DNA of 64,000 nt from QNYZ01 sp964577615 (GCA_964577615.1 CAZNZW010000005.1:1-64000), one strand, 5' to 3'. Shown: positions 18,319-28,063, counted from the first letter of the stretch. Translations and numbers: made by a program. Notes: generated by a model not told the origin, from the letters alone.

Positions 18319-19773
18319 TCACTCCTTATTTTTCGAATCGGGATCTTCCGGATCGGGCTCAAAGGCCCGTTTGGCCTCGATAAACGTGGGCAGGTGCCGG
18401 GCCAGATGCCAGAGACTCCAGCGGTGCTGCCACAACCGCCGGGTAAACCGCCGGCGCCATTGTTTATCCGTATAAAACCGTTTGACGTGGCGGTTGTAGA
18501 GATTGTCCAGGGTTTCCCTTGAATCGATCCCGGCCGGGATATAAACGAAATTCAGGCAGTTCATCTGCCGCCAGTCTTCGGTAAAAACCCCTTCTTCATG
18601 CACCCGCCGCCAGATCGGCGCGCCGGGGAAAGGGGTAAACTTGGACATGTTCATATCGTCCAGTTCCAGCGAGAGGACAAAATCACTGGTTTTCTGAATC
18701 GACGCCTCGGTTTCACCGGGAAGCCCCATCATGAACAGCCCCTTGACGCGCAGGCCCTTGGCGCGCAGCCGCCGGACCGTATCCTGGACTGCTTTAATCG
18801 CCACGCCCGGCTTATGGGTGTCCATCATCTCCGCATCGCCGGTTTCGATTCCCACCGACACCATCAGACAGCCGGCGGCCTTGAGGGCATCGAGCAGTTC
18901 ATCGTCGGCATGGCCCACCCGTACGGCACAGTTAAACTGCATGCCCAGCGGCCGCCGGGCCAGCTGATCGCACAGGGCGAAAATCCGCTGGCGGTGCAGG
19001 GTAAACAGATCATCGTAAATATTAACATGGCGGATACCGAACCGCCGGCGCAGGTATTTGAGATGGGCATAGACATAGCCGGCGGAATTGTACCGGTACC
19101 CGCGTTGAAACACCGACCGGTCGCAATAGGAGCACTGGTACGGGCATCCCCGGCTGGCGATCAAAGTCGCCCCGGGACGGTGGACATAGCTGAACAGCGG
19201 CAGATGGTATTTGCGGGGAAATCCGGCCAGCTTCTCGTACGCCGGGAACGGCAGATCATCCAGATCGGCAACGGGCTTTCCCGGCGGATTGACCACCGCC
19301 CCGCCAGCGCCCCGCCAGATCAGACCATCGATGTCTTTGAGCGCCCGGCCATCGGCCAGACCGGCCAGGGGCGTCTCGCCTTCCCCCATGCAGAGGCAGT
19401 CGATATCGGCAAATCGGTTGAGCAGCTCCGCTCCCATGGCGCTCACGTGAACACCGCCAAAAACGATCCGGGTGTCCGGGGCCTGCCGCTTTACCCCCCG
19501 GGCCAGCTCGTATCCGTCGAGAAATCCGGACGTCGTCGCCGATACCCCCACCAGGTCCGGCCGCTGCCGGATGATCGCGGCCACCTGCCGATCGGTGCCG
19601 GCCGGCGCGTCCGGCCCCAGGCAGTCGATGACAGACACCTGGTGCCCGGCCTTTTCCAGCCAGGCCGCCATGGACAGCAGACCCAGGGGCACCATCCGGT
19701 TGGCCGTGGCGGTAATATCTCTTTTCCCCGGGATCCAGTTGGATCCGGTGGGGTGAACCAGCGTCACACGCAT
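18319..19773 (-). CDS. B12-binding-domain radical SAM protein
   Basis: Encodes 484 residues. Residues 1-150 look like a cobalamin-binding fold (PDLVGVSATTSG, GGVHVSAMG). The radical SAM core begins with CPYQCSYC (C210, C214, C217), which should bind the [4Fe-4S] cluster; the GIETGD and GLPGET segments are normal for the family. These enzymes often methylate or rearrange unactivated carbons. The C-terminal 100 residues are basic and rich in Arg and Trp. It is convergent with the SGNH gene and has no obvious pathway partner next to it. Confidence 0.85.
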   Translation of the reverse strand: MRVTLVHPTGSNWIPGKRDITATANRMVPLGLLSMAAWLEKAGHQVSVIDCLGPDAPAGTDRQVAAIIRQRPDLVGVSATTSGFLDGYELARGVKRQAPDTRIVFGGVHVSAMGAELLNRFADIDCLCMGEGETPLAGLADGRALKDIDGLIWRGAGGAVVNPPGKPVADLDDLPFPAYEKLAGFPRKYHLPLFSYVHRPGATLIASRGCPYQCSYCDRSVFQRGYRYNSAGYVYAHLKYLRRRFGIRHVNIYDDLFTLHRQRIFALCDQLARRPLGMQFNCAVRVGHADDELLDALKAAGCLMVSVGIETGDAEMMDTHKPGVAIKAVQDTVRRLRAKGLRVKGLFMMGLPGETEASIQKTSDFVLSLELDDMNMSKFTPFPGAPIWRRVHEEGVFTEDWRQMNCLNFVYIPAGIDSRETLDNLYNRHVKRFYTDKQWRRRFTRRLWQHRWSLWHLARHLPTFIEAKRAFEPDPEDPDSKNKE

Positions 19774-19902
19774 TAATCATCTCTCCAGGGCGCTCATTCC
19801 AGGTCGGGTGGCCCGGTTTTCTTTATCGTTCCCCGCCGCCATGGACACGCAGGCATCGACCGGCATGGTGGCCACCGTCACATCCGGCAGACACACTCCC
19901 GT

Positions 19903-20529
19903 TCAGCGACAATTGCCAATCATCTCCCCGCCCTGGTCAAAAGCCGCCATGTTGACCGCCACCTTCCCGGCAGGCATCAGCCGGGCAATCACCGCTGCAA
20001 AGCTGCTGCGATCCAGCGGAAGCCGGCGGGTGGCGGCCATGGCACCGACCATCATGACGTTGCCCAATATGGGGTGGCCCATCGCGGCGGCGGCATCCGT
20101 GGCATTGATAAACCACGCCTTGGCGGACAACGAGCCGATCCACTTTTCCAAGTCTGCCGGAGACGGATAGACCTGGTCCCCGCTGATCACGCCGATGCCG
20201 TGGATGGGACGGACATTGCACAGGACGTCGACCTTTGGGTTGCCATAGTCGGGCAGTACCCGCAGCGCTTCCGTGGGTTCCAGGGCCACCACCATATGCG
20301 CCCCGCCCCTGGGAATCTGGGGCGACAGGCCCGGCCGGGTAGAAATGCGCAGATGGCTCATGACCGATCCGCCGCGCTGGGAGGCCCCGAAGGTTTCCCC
20401 GATGGTAACGGTCAGTCCTTTTTCGATCAACATCGTCCCGACGACTCGGGAAGCCAGAACGTTGCCCTGCCCCCCGACACCGGTGATGATCAGGTTAAAC
20501 GGGTCCGGCGTTTGGATCGGATATGCCAT
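19903..20529 (-). CDS. iorB: Indolepyruvate:ferredoxin oxidoreductase beta subunit
   Basis: Encodes 208 residues. With IorA it oxidatively decarboxylates aryl pyruvates (from aromatic amino acids) to aryl-acetyl-CoA, reducing ferredoxin, or works in reverse in anaerobes. The gamma-type domain motif GVGGQGNVLASRVVG near residue 17 and the GETFGASQRGGSVMSHLR segment are typical. It begins four bases after the iorA stop, so the two are co-translated. Confidence 0.92.
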   Translation of the reverse strand: MAYPIQTPDPFNLIITGVGGQGNVLASRVVGTMLIEKGLTVTIGETFGASQRGGSVMSHLRISTRPGLSPQIPRGGAHMVVALEPTEALRVLPDYGNPKVDVLCNVRPIHGIGVISGDQVYPSPADLEKWIGSLSAKAWFINATDAAAAMGHPILGNVMMVGAMAATRRLPLDRSSFAAVIARLMPAGKVAVNMAAFDQGGEMIGNCR

Positions 20530-20532
20530 TGG

Positions 20533-22473
20533 CTATGCCGTCTCCTTTCCCAGGATGGCCCCGGAAGGGCAGATGGATGCGCAGACCCCGCAGCCGACGC
20601 AGATCACGTCGTCGATCTCGGCGGTCTGCTTTTCGCGGTTCCAGATCAGGCCCGGGCACCGGAAAATCCGGGTACATAACCGATTGCACCCGCAACTGCC
20701 GCCAAGACACCGCGCCGGATCCACCGCCATCTCAAAATCGGCGCTGGATTTCCGCTCCGGGCTCAGCGCACACCGTTGTCGTAAAATCAGCACGTTGACG
20801 CCATCCCGGCTTTCCAGCAGTTCAAAAAGTGTGTGCCGGGTCTTTTCCAGGTCGAAGGGATCGCAGATGCGGACCCGGGCGTCCATGGCCTGACAGATCC
20901 GCGCGATATCCAGACCGGGCACCGCATGGCCGGCGGCATCCACGCAAAGGCCCGGATGGGACTGAAAACCGGTCATGGCCGTGCCCCCGTTGTCCAGCAC
21001 CACCAGGGTAATGTTGGCGCGCTGATGGACGGCATTGGCCAGGGCCGGCAGCACGGCATGAAAAAAGGTGGAATCCCCGCAAACGGCCAGCACCGGCTGG
21101 TCCAGGCCGAAGGGACCCAGTTTCCCGAACCCGCTGGCGATCCCCGTGCCCGATCCCATGGCATGAAGGGTTTTCAAGGTGTTAAAGCCCGTGGGCAGCA
21201 TGGCCAGCGAGTAGCATCCGATATCACCGCACACAAACCCCTTCCGGCCGTCCATCTCAAGGGCATTGTGGATCGACCAGAAAGAGGCCCGGTGCGGGCA
21301 TCCCGGACAGAAGGTCAGATCGCGCGGCGGAGCGCCGGTGGCGGCCAGGGCCCTGGCTTTTTCAACGTAATCCGGCGGCGGTCCAGGATCATTAACGGAT
21401 AGAATTTTTGCCAGCACGGCGATGACAATATCCGGATTCAACTCTCCCACCGAAGGGATCGATCCATCGGCCTTGCCGAAAATCATGTGCGCGCCGGTTC
21501 CGGGGCCCAGATCGGCGATCAGAATCTTGATATTATCTTCCAGAAACGGAATCACTTCTTCCACGATCAGGAGTTTGTCGGTCCGGCGCAGATAGGTTTC
21601 CAGAAACCGGGGCGGCAGAGGCCAGGTGGTGCCCAGTTTCAGCAGCCCCACGCGATCGGCCGCGCCCAGCCGATCAATGGCCTCCCGGCTGTACAGATAG
21701 CCGGCGCTGGCCGTAATTAAAAGGATCTCCGGCGTATCCGGGCCGGCGTAGGTATTAAACGGAGCCGCTTCAAAGCGGGCCGCGGTCCGACGTAATTTTT
21801 CCTGGACCCGGTGATGCCGATAGGGTACCGGCAGGCTGACCACCGGGCCGTTTTCGGTATCGAGAAAGTCGCCGTCATATTTGAATGTTGCCCGGCGGTC
21901 GGTGTCCGGCAGCGATCCGAGAACCACATCACCGCTGGCATGGGACAGACGCGTCACGCTCCGGACGAGGACAACCGTTCCGATGGCTTCGGAAAGGTCG
22001 AAGGCCCACTTGATCATGTCCAGCGCTTCCTGGAAATTTCCCGGTTCGAGCAGCGGAATCTCCACCAGCCTGGCAAAATGGCGGGATTCGCCTTCGTTGG
22101 CGCTGGACAGTGCGCCGGGATCATCACAGGCCACCAGCACCATACCGCCGCGGATCCCCGTCCCGGCCAGGTGAAGAAGAAAATCCGAGGCCACGTTCAC
22201 CCCGTTCTGCTTCATCACGGCCAGAGACCGCAGGCCGGCAAAAGAAGCGGCAGCCGCCACTTCCAGCGCCACCTTTTCGTTGGTCGACCATTCGACGTAC
22301 AGATGCCCGTCTTCGGCAGCTTCGGCCAGGTTTTCAATGATTTCAGAAGACGGCGTGCCCGGATATCCGGCGGCCACGCTGACGCCCGCTTCCAGCGCCC
22401 CCCGGGCCATCGCTTCGTTGCCCATCATCAGACACCGGCGGCCCGCCTGGCTGTCCATCAGATATGTTCCCAT
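20533..22473 (-). CDS. iorA: Indolepyruvate:ferredoxin oxidoreductase alpha subunit
   Basis: Encodes 646 residues. The N-terminal pyruvate-oxidoreductase domain carries GYPGTPSSEIIENLA. The thiamin diphosphate domain contains CPGCPHRASFW, GDIGCYSLAML and GDSTFFHAVLP with the downstream DN. The C-terminus is a two-cluster ferredoxin: an unusual first set C-x4-C-x-C-x3-C and a classic second set CVGCGVCASICP. It makes a complete enzyme with IorB. It starts two bases after the FrhB-like gene, so electrons may pass between the products. Confidence 0.94.
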   Translation of the reverse strand: MGTYLMDSQAGRRCLMMGNEAMARGALEAGVSVAAGYPGTPSSEIIENLAEAAEDGHLYVEWSTNEKVALEVAAAASFAGLRSLAVMKQNGVNVASDFLLHLAGTGIRGGMVLVACDDPGALSSANEGESRHFARLVEIPLLEPGNFQEALDMIKWAFDLSEAIGTVVLVRSVTRLSHASGDVVLGSLPDTDRRATFKYDGDFLDTENGPVVSLPVPYRHHRVQEKLRRTAARFEAAPFNTYAGPDTPEILLITASAGYLYSREAIDRLGAADRVGLLKLGTTWPLPPRFLETYLRRTDKLLIVEEVIPFLEDNIKILIADLGPGTGAHMIFGKADGSIPSVGELNPDIVIAVLAKILSVNDPGPPPDYVEKARALAATGAPPRDLTFCPGCPHRASFWSIHNALEMDGRKGFVCGDIGCYSLAMLPTGFNTLKTLHAMGSGTGIASGFGKLGPFGLDQPVLAVCGDSTFFHAVLPALANAVHQRANITLVVLDNGGTAMTGFQSHPGLCVDAAGHAVPGLDIARICQAMDARVRICDPFDLEKTRHTLFELLESRDGVNVLILRQRCALSPERKSSADFEMAVDPARCLGGSCGCNRLCTRIFRCPGLIWNREKQTAEIDDVICVGCGVCASICPSGAILGKETA

Positions 22474-22475
22474 CG

Positions 22476-23612
22476 TTATGCCGCCTCTCCCCGTATTTTT
22501 TCGATAATTTCCGGCGCCATCCGCACCGCAGACCGGTGGCGGCCGGAACTGTCAATCGGATTATCAATCAGATCTCGACGGATCAGTGTCCGCAGGGCAC
22601 GCTGTTTTTTGGCCCCCGCCGCATCGGAAAGATGAGTCTGATTTGACGCGGGCATGGCGGCCGTTTCGAGAAATCCCGCGTCCCGGGCCCGATCGATCAG
22701 CCCGGCCCCGGCGGCGGACCGGATGATCAGGGTGTTCCATCCGGGTCGCCCCTCAAACATCCCCACCGAGACATCGGCATATTCCGACGTCATATCCAGG
22801 CAGGCAAAACAGGTCCGGGGGATGAGCGGACGGACCTCGGAAAGCGGGATCTCCACGCGCCGGTTCCCGGCAGTCACAATCAGGACATCCGCCGGCGGCG
22901 GCGGGACATCCATGCCGGAGATAGTGGATACATCCAGTTTGTCAGCCAGAAAAACGGTCAGCTGCCGGGTATCCAGCGCCCAGTTGCAGAACAGACCGAT
23001 GGCCAACACCACCGGGTCGGTAAAATTTTCCTGTGCCAGCGGATTTCCCCGCATCTGGGCCACGGCCAGCATCTGACAGGGCGTACCGATCACGCCCAGC
23101 CGGGTATCACCGGCATTCACGCCGACATTTAACGCCGCCAGCGTCGGGGCGGCCATCAATTTCGTTCCCGCGCAGTCGGCCACGTCTTTCCAGCCGGTCA
23201 CCCGCCGGGCAACCGGCGTTGCGCCTTCCCCACCGGTGAGTATCGCCGCGTCGATGACGCCTGTCTTAAGGGCAAATGCCGCCAGTGCCGACACCGTTCC
23301 GCCACCCTGAAAACGACCCGCCATCATTTTTTTCCCGGCCCGGGCCGCAATAACCTCCCGATAATGACCCAGCGGGCTACCGTCATACGTTTTTCCCCAA
23401 ACCTGTGTCGACAGCAGATCCAGATCCACCCCGGCCTTGGGGCAAAAAGCATAGCAACGGCCCTGCGGCAGGTCACAGGGAAAAAGGCGCACGGTCCGGC
23501 CGTTATGATTCCTGAAATACGGGCACAGATCCACGCAGGCGCCGCAGCCGATGCAAAGGTCCGCCTCAAGGACATCTGCGTACAGTTCGTCTGGCCCAAA
23601 TACTTGCATCTG
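22476..23612 (-). CDS. FrhB/FdhB-like coenzyme F420 hydrogenase beta-subunit family protein
   Basis: Encodes about 378 residues from an ATG at 23612 (MQVFGPDELYADV) with AAGGA upstream; a frame extending to 23738 overlaps the amidohydrolase gene and is not preferred. CIGCGACVDLCP near residue 20 should bind a [4Fe-4S] cluster. The rest follows the FrhB pattern (GTPCQMLA, CFACLDMTSEYADVSVG), a flavin and iron-sulfur electron-transfer module. It is placed directly before iorAB and probably couples their ferredoxin to another carrier. F420 use itself is not shown. Confidence 0.82.
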   Translation of the reverse strand, partial: QMQVFGPDELYADVLEADLCIGCGACVDLCPYFRNHNGRTVRLFPCDLPQGRCYAFCPKAGVDLDLLSTQVWGKTYDGSPLGHYREVIAARAGKKMMAGRFQGGGTVSALAAFALKTGVIDAAILTGGEGATPVARRVTGWKDVADCAGTKLMAAPTLAALNVGVNAGDTRLGVIGTPCQMLAVAQMRGNPLAQENFTDPVVLAIGLFCNWALDTRQLTVFLADKLDVSTISGMDVPPPPADVLIVTAGNRRVEIPLSEVRPLIPRTCFACLDMTSEYADVSVGMFEGRPGWNTLIIRSAAGAGLIDRARDAGFLETAAMPASNQTHLSDAAGAKKQRALRTLIRRDLIDNPIDSSGRHRSAVRMAPEIIEKIRGEAA

Positions 23613-23694
23613 ACATGTTTCCTTTACCGTTTGATTCCGTTCAGGACGCGCCGCCTGAGAAGGGGGAAAACCCGTTTCCTTATAGCACTTTTCA

Positions 23695-24876
23695 TCATCC
23701 GATGGCCACACTGTTTTTAAAACCACCGGGCAGGACATTCCATCGGGCCGGCATGCCGGGGGAAAGCGTCCCTGTCTCTGCTTGAATTTTCAGCAGTTTT
23801 GCCCCGTTTGAACTTCCGCACATGACCGCTTTTTCAAGCGACAGTCCTGCATCCATCAGCATATCAAGTTCCCGATATAAAGCGCGGCCATGATGGACGC
23901 CCATACTGCCCGCATCAGTCCCCGTGGCGATGGTCACGCCGATCTCCGTGCCCAGGCGTATCTGCTCAAGCTGGTGGTCCAGATTCCGGCCGGCGATATC
24001 CATCTCAATGCCGCCGGCATCCATCGATTCGATATACCCCTGCATGGTAAAAGCCGTGGGCACCCAGGTCACCCCCGCTTCAGCCATTCGTTCCAGGTTT
24101 TCCCTTCCCATAAAAAAACCGTGCTCAATGGAATCGGCCCCCGCCCGGATGGCTTCCTGAACCGGGATCACGCCATTGGCATGCACCATCACTGCCAGCC
24201 CCCTGTCGTGGGCCGCCCGAATGGCTGCCCGCAACGCTTCTTCTTTAAACTGAGGCGCCGTCTGTCTGCCAAATTCCCTGAGGCTGTTCAGGCCGGAGTT
24301 GATCAGCTTGACATGATCGCCTCCACGGCTGCCAATCCGGCCGGCAAGCGCCTCATCGGCCGGTACGCCCTCCCCCACCAGCCGGCCGTAGCGTCCCCGG
24401 GCATGCAGGGCTTTTCCGGCCGCCCGGACCCCGGGCAGGCCTGCTTTTATCAAAGCACTTTCCTGAAGGAACCGGGCAACATAACCGCCGTAATCCCCGC
24501 CGTCCCGCACGGCCACGACCCCGTATTGCCGCTGCTGTTTCAGGTGTCGTAAAATCGCCGTTTCCGCCGCCGCATACGTCAGATGCAGTTGCCGCTTTCT
24601 GGCGGCCGGATCGCGTGTTCCCGACAATAGCAGGTGGACATGACAATCCACCAATCCCGGAATAACCAGCGATCCGCCAAGGTCCATCGTATCCGGCGGC
24701 AGCTTTTTTTGAAAAGGATGTGCCTCAATGGCGGTAATCCGGCCCGCATCGATTGTCATCAGCACATTTTTGCGTCGCGGCGAGCCGGTGCCGTCGATGA
24801 AACCGCCGGCAAAGAGGCGGAAAGATTCATCTCCGGGATAAAAAACCGTGGGCACGGGAAACGACAGCCGGGTCAT
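23695..24876 (-). CDS. Metal-dependent amidohydrolase
   Basis: Encodes 393 residues. Amidohydrolase-superfamily TIM-barrel enzyme: HxH metal pair in DCHVHL, probable carbamylated Lys in VKLINSG, metal His residues in VMVHANG and SIEHGFF, and the final Asp in GTDAG. It resembles the imidazolonepropionase/prolidase-like group acting on cyclic amides or dipeptides; the substrate is unknown. GGAG lies seven bases before the ATG. It is in line with the DUF2062 fusion gene and the iorAB genes on the minus strand, with gaps under 90 bases, so it may share their transcript. Confidence 0.85.
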   Translation of the reverse strand: MTRLSFPVPTVFYPGDESFRLFAGGFIDGTGSPRRKNVLMTIDAGRITAIEAHPFQKKLPPDTMDLGGSLVIPGLVDCHVHLLLSGTRDPAARKRQLHLTYAAAETAILRHLKQQRQYGVVAVRDGGDYGGYVARFLQESALIKAGLPGVRAAGKALHARGRYGRLVGEGVPADEALAGRIGSRGGDHVKLINSGLNSLREFGRQTAPQFKEEALRAAIRAAHDRGLAVMVHANGVIPVQEAIRAGADSIEHGFFMGRENLERMAEAGVTWVPTAFTMQGYIESMDAGGIEMDIAGRNLDHQLEQIRLGTEIGVTIATGTDAGSMGVHHGRALYRELDMLMDAGLSLEKAVMCGSSNGAKLLKIQAETGTLSPGMPARWNVLPGGFKNSVAIG

Positions 24877-24904
24877 GGGGATCTCCGGGCCAATATTCTT
24901 CGGA

Positions 24905-26095
24905 TCATGAGAAGCGCCCCTGTTGATGCCGGATCATCCACCCGGCCCCATAAACGATTCCCCCGACAGCCAGGGCCAGAACAGGTGCGACCAGCAGCGC
25001 GCCCAGCAGCCACTCCCAGACCCGCTCCAGAGCCTGGTGGCCGAGCGTATTGAGAGACAATTCCGTCAGAAACCGGCCATGTCGCAGGAAAAATCCGGTC
25101 TCGATGCAGAGCGCCGGAACAACGGGGGGCATACACAACTGGCTGGCGGCCAGGGCCGCCGGTTTGTTGAGCCGGAAAAAGCCGGCGGCCAGAAGAATGG
25201 CGATCGTATGACAGGCGATCAGGGGCAAGGCGCCCAGAAACACCCCCAGTGCCGCAGCGCCGCCCAGCCTGCCGGGCGTCACGTTTTCGGTCAGCAGTTT
25301 CCGGATGGACCGCAATGGATGCCGCACCGATATTTTCCGCTCCGGCCGGCAACGGTCGGCCCCGATCTTCCGATGGGGAACCGGGGTAATTGAACGCATG
25401 GTCCAGTGAACATTCAAAGCAATGGCCGCCATCCCCGCCATCAGACGGGAAAAATTCATCCGGACCTGACGCGGCATCCCGCCCGGTGATTCCAGAAGAA
25501 CCGGCAGGATCGGCACCCCGGCCCAGGCTGTCTTAACGAGGATTTCAGTATCCACGGTGCGCCCCCGGGATCGAATGGACAGGCAGTCGAAAAGCCAGAG
25601 CGGGTAAATCCGCACCGGGCTGGCTGGATCGGTCAGATCGATGCCGCTTTGAAGACGAAACAGGCCCGCTGCCACGCGCCGCCGCAGTCGCCTGCCGACC
25701 GGCCTTTCCGGGGGTCCGATGACCTTTTGTCCAATAATCACCGCCCCGGGATTTTTCTCGGCCGCGGCCGTCAGCCGGCGGCCGTCGTCAATATCGATCC
25801 GACCGGCCGGATCAATCACCCAGAGGTGGGTACCCCTCAATTTACGGGCGGCGGCCACGGCAGCCCGCAGCATTGCCCGGCGGTTTTTCCCCGAAGCGAC
25901 CCCATCGGCCCCGATGCGGCGGCCATCGCGGGCCGCGCCGTTTTTGACCGGGGACGGCAGTACCCGGACACATCCGGCCATCAGGCTTTTAATGCATGCC
26001 GGATACGTTCCGGTTTCCGGCTCCCGGGCCGGGGCCAGTATGCCGCCGATAATCCGGACGGCATCGCGGCCCCGGACACGGGTATCGGCGGTCAT
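24905..26095 (-). CDS. Divergent glycosyltransferase-like/DUF2062 fusion membrane protein
   Basis: Encodes 396 residues from an ATG that overlaps the preceding stop (ATGA). Residues 1-235 are soluble and basic and look like the second half of a GT2-type glycosyltransferase (LWVIDPAGRIDIDDGRRL, later TVDTEILVKTAWAG), but the expected N-terminal nucleotide motif is weak or missing. Residues 285-380 are a DUF2062 domain with two to three membrane helices (GVFLGALPLIACHTIAILLA). GT2-DUF2062 fusions are known in cell-envelope loci. It follows two ketoacyl synthases, which suggests glycosylation of a lipid or polyketide-like product, but that is inference. Confidence 0.7.
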   Translation of the reverse strand: MTADTRVRGRDAVRIIGGILAPAREPETGTYPACIKSLMAGCVRVLPSPVKNGAARDGRRIGADGVASGKNRRAMLRAAVAAARKLRGTHLWVIDPAGRIDIDDGRRLTAAAEKNPGAVIIGQKVIGPPERPVGRRLRRRVAAGLFRLQSGIDLTDPASPVRIYPLWLFDCLSIRSRGRTVDTEILVKTAWAGVPILPVLLESPGGMPRQVRMNFSRLMAGMAAIALNVHWTMRSITPVPHRKIGADRCRPERKISVRHPLRSIRKLLTENVTPGRLGGAAALGVFLGALPLIACHTIAILLAAGFFRLNKPAALAASQLCMPPVVPALCIETGFFLRHGRFLTELSLNTLGHQALERVWEWLLGALLVAPVLALAVGGIVYGAGWMIRHQQGRFS

Positions 26096-26820
26096 GGGGA
26101 TGCCTCCGGCCGCGCCCGATCCAGACACCGTCCCACCAGGTCGGCCAGGCTGGCGATCCGCATGCCATTAAAGGTCACCTCCTCAGTCCCCGCCAGATCG
26201 AGACCGCCGTAAATCCGCCGGGTTTCCGGTGGATGATTTTCCAGCATGAAGAAAACCGCGCCGGGGGGTCCGTTGGTTGTGCATTCGGCAAAATCGGGCC
26301 GTCCCAGATCGCAGACACCGCAAATCATCCGATCAACCATGCCGGCTGTTATGTCTTCCAGTGCCGTGCGAATGGCAACAGTATCGGTAACCGCGGCATT
26401 GCTGATCACGTAGGACGGTCCAGTCAGACCGAAAACAATGGCGGCTTCTCCCAGCATGCAGTTGGGCAGCGTATAGGCGAAAAGGGCCGGACTGGCAAAC
26501 TGTCCGGCATCGGGGCGGGCCGTGGCAAAAAAAGCGGCATCGGTCGGCAGACACCCGTATACGGTGCCGGCAAGGACGCCGATGGGCCGCCGGGTCTGCC
26601 ATGCAAAAAGTCCGGCATCCTTCAAGGTCAGGGCGATGGCGGTCAGCGCCAGACGGGACAGATCATCCATCCGGCCGAACCGCGGCATGGCTTCGGAAAA
26701 TGCCATTTCCCGCGTGATCGCCGGCAGCGGCCCGGCAGGCACGGAAAACCGGGCGGTTCCCGATCCGGACCCCGCGCCGGCGGCCGTTACCCAGCCGATA
26801 CCGGTTATCGCTGCCATCAT
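26092..26820 (-). CDS. Short ketoacyl-synthase-like protein lacking the catalytic Cys
   Basis: Encodes 242 residues, about 60 percent of a normal KAS. It has the N-terminal thiolase-fold features (ITGIGWVTAAGAG, GVLAGTVYGC) and GPSYVISNAAVTDT where active enzymes have a Cys: the catalytic position is Ala (about A143). The C-terminal half with the His residues is absent. This fits the ketoacyl-synthase N-terminal-like group found next to active KAS enzymes, analogous to chain-length factors. It overlaps the active KAS gene upstream by four bases (ATGA) and the DUF2062 gene downstream the same way, so the three are tightly co-translated. It is probably a structural partner and not an enzyme. 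Confidence 0.75.
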   Translation of the reverse strand: MMAAITGIGWVTAAGAGSGSGTARFSVPAGPLPAITREMAFSEAMPRFGRMDDLSRLALTAIALTLKDAGLFAWQTRRPIGVLAGTVYGCLPTDAAFFATARPDAGQFASPALFAYTLPNCMLGEAAIVFGLTGPSYVISNAAVTDTVAIRTALEDITAGMVDRMICGVCDLGRPDFAECTTNGPPGAVFFMLENHPPETRRIYGGLDLAGTEEVTFNGMRIASLADLVGRCLDRARPEASP

Positions 26821-27977
26821 GATTCGTCCCCGATGATCACGGCGCTGTTGACGCCGCCGAACCCGGAATTGGTGCTCAGCAGACAATGGCCGTCAAAGGG
26901 CTGCACCGCCGGCCGCACCCACAGCGCCGCCGCCGGTTCGGGATCGGCGCAGCCCACGGTTGGCGGAAGGGTCTGCCGGCGCAGGGCCTCCAGCCCGATA
27001 ACCGTTTCAATACCGCCGGCCGCCCCCAGGCAGTGGCCGATGGCCCCTTTGATCGAAAAAACGCCCTTCGGCCGCCGGCCAAACAGTGACCCGAACGCCA
27101 CCAGTTCCATCTGGTCGTTGTAGATTGTACCCGTGCCGTGGGCATTGATCGCGCCGATATCCGCCGGCTGGCGCCTCGCCACGGCCAGCGCCTGGCGGAT
27201 GGCCTGGATCAGACCCCGGCCCCGGCGATCGGGCGCCGTCATGTGGGTGGCATCGTTGGCCGCTCCCCAGCCCAGGATACGCCCCTTGAACGGCCGCCGA
27301 TACCGCCGGGCGTATTGCCGGGACATCAACACCAAAGCAGCGGCGCCTTCGCCCAGACTGAGCCCCCGCCGGTGTCGGTCAAAGGGCCGGCACGGGTCCG
27401 GCGACAAGGCCTTCAGCGCCGAAAATCCGGCCAGCGCGAACGCCGTCACCTGGTCGACACAGACCACCAGCACCGCGTCGGCCAGCCCCGCGGCAATCAG
27501 GGCGGCGGCTTTTCCCACGGCCAGGGTGCCCGATGCGCAGGCGGCACTGATATTCAGCCCCGGATCGGTCAGCCCCATCCGGCGGGCCACGTAGCGCGTC
27601 ACCGATGCCAGGGCCAGATCTTCGGCATCAACTGTTTCCCCCTGTGCGCGGCGTTCAAAAAAATCGATCCCCGCTTTGGTGGTGGCCGTCAAAAGACGCG
27701 TATCCGGCGGGACCACGGCCAGCGGGTCGAGCACGCGATCCACCAGGCTCATCACCCTCGATCGCGCTCCCGGCGGGTTCGGCATATCCATGCAGGCCGC
27801 CATCCATGCGGCGCCCGGCGGAACGGGAAACCGCGTCACCGGCCGGATGGCCGTTCGACCGCCGGCCAGTCCCGCCCAGGTGGCCGCAAGCGACGGGCCC
27901 AGAGCGGTGATACAGGACGTATCCGTAATCCAGACGGTACGTTTTTCCGGCCCGGCCGGTTTCTGTTTCAATGTCAC
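26817..27977 (-). CDS. Beta-ketoacyl-ACP synthase (FabF-like)
   Basis: Encodes 386 residues from a GTG start with a poor ribosome site. The catalytic set is intact: C147 in SAACASGT, H280 in NAHGTGT, K310 and H315 in KGAIGHCLGAAG. It elongates an acyl chain with malonyl-ACP. The partner downstream lacks the Cys, so the two may form a heterodimer as in type II polyketide or aryl-polyene-type systems. No ACP, ketoreductase or dehydratase lies beside it; the nearest ACP in the window is at 39774. This argues for a specialised rather than primary fatty acid role. Confidence 0.85.
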   Translation of the reverse strand: MTLKQKPAGPEKRTVWITDTSCITALGPSLAATWAGLAGGRTAIRPVTRFPVPPGAAWMAACMDMPNPPGARSRVMSLVDRVLDPLAVVPPDTRLLTATTKAGIDFFERRAQGETVDAEDLALASVTRYVARRMGLTDPGLNISAACASGTLAVGKAAALIAAGLADAVLVVCVDQVTAFALAGFSALKALSPDPCRPFDRHRRGLSLGEGAAALVLMSRQYARRYRRPFKGRILGWGAANDATHMTAPDRRGRGLIQAIRQALAVARRQPADIGAINAHGTGTIYNDQMELVAFGSLFGRRPKGVFSIKGAIGHCLGAAGGIETVIGLEALRRQTLPPTVGCADPEPAAALWVRPAVQPFDGHCLLSTNSGFGGVNSAVIIGDES

Positions 27978-28063
27978 AAATCACCACTTTTAAAAAATTC
28001 CGGGGAATGCCTCCGGAATACAGGTATCACGCTTGACAAGGAAAAATATTTGCAAAGACCGCC

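Noticed and set aside
18598..19776. 392-residue open frame on the plus strand
   Set aside because: Antisense shadow of the radical SAM gene, whose motifs and start are clear.
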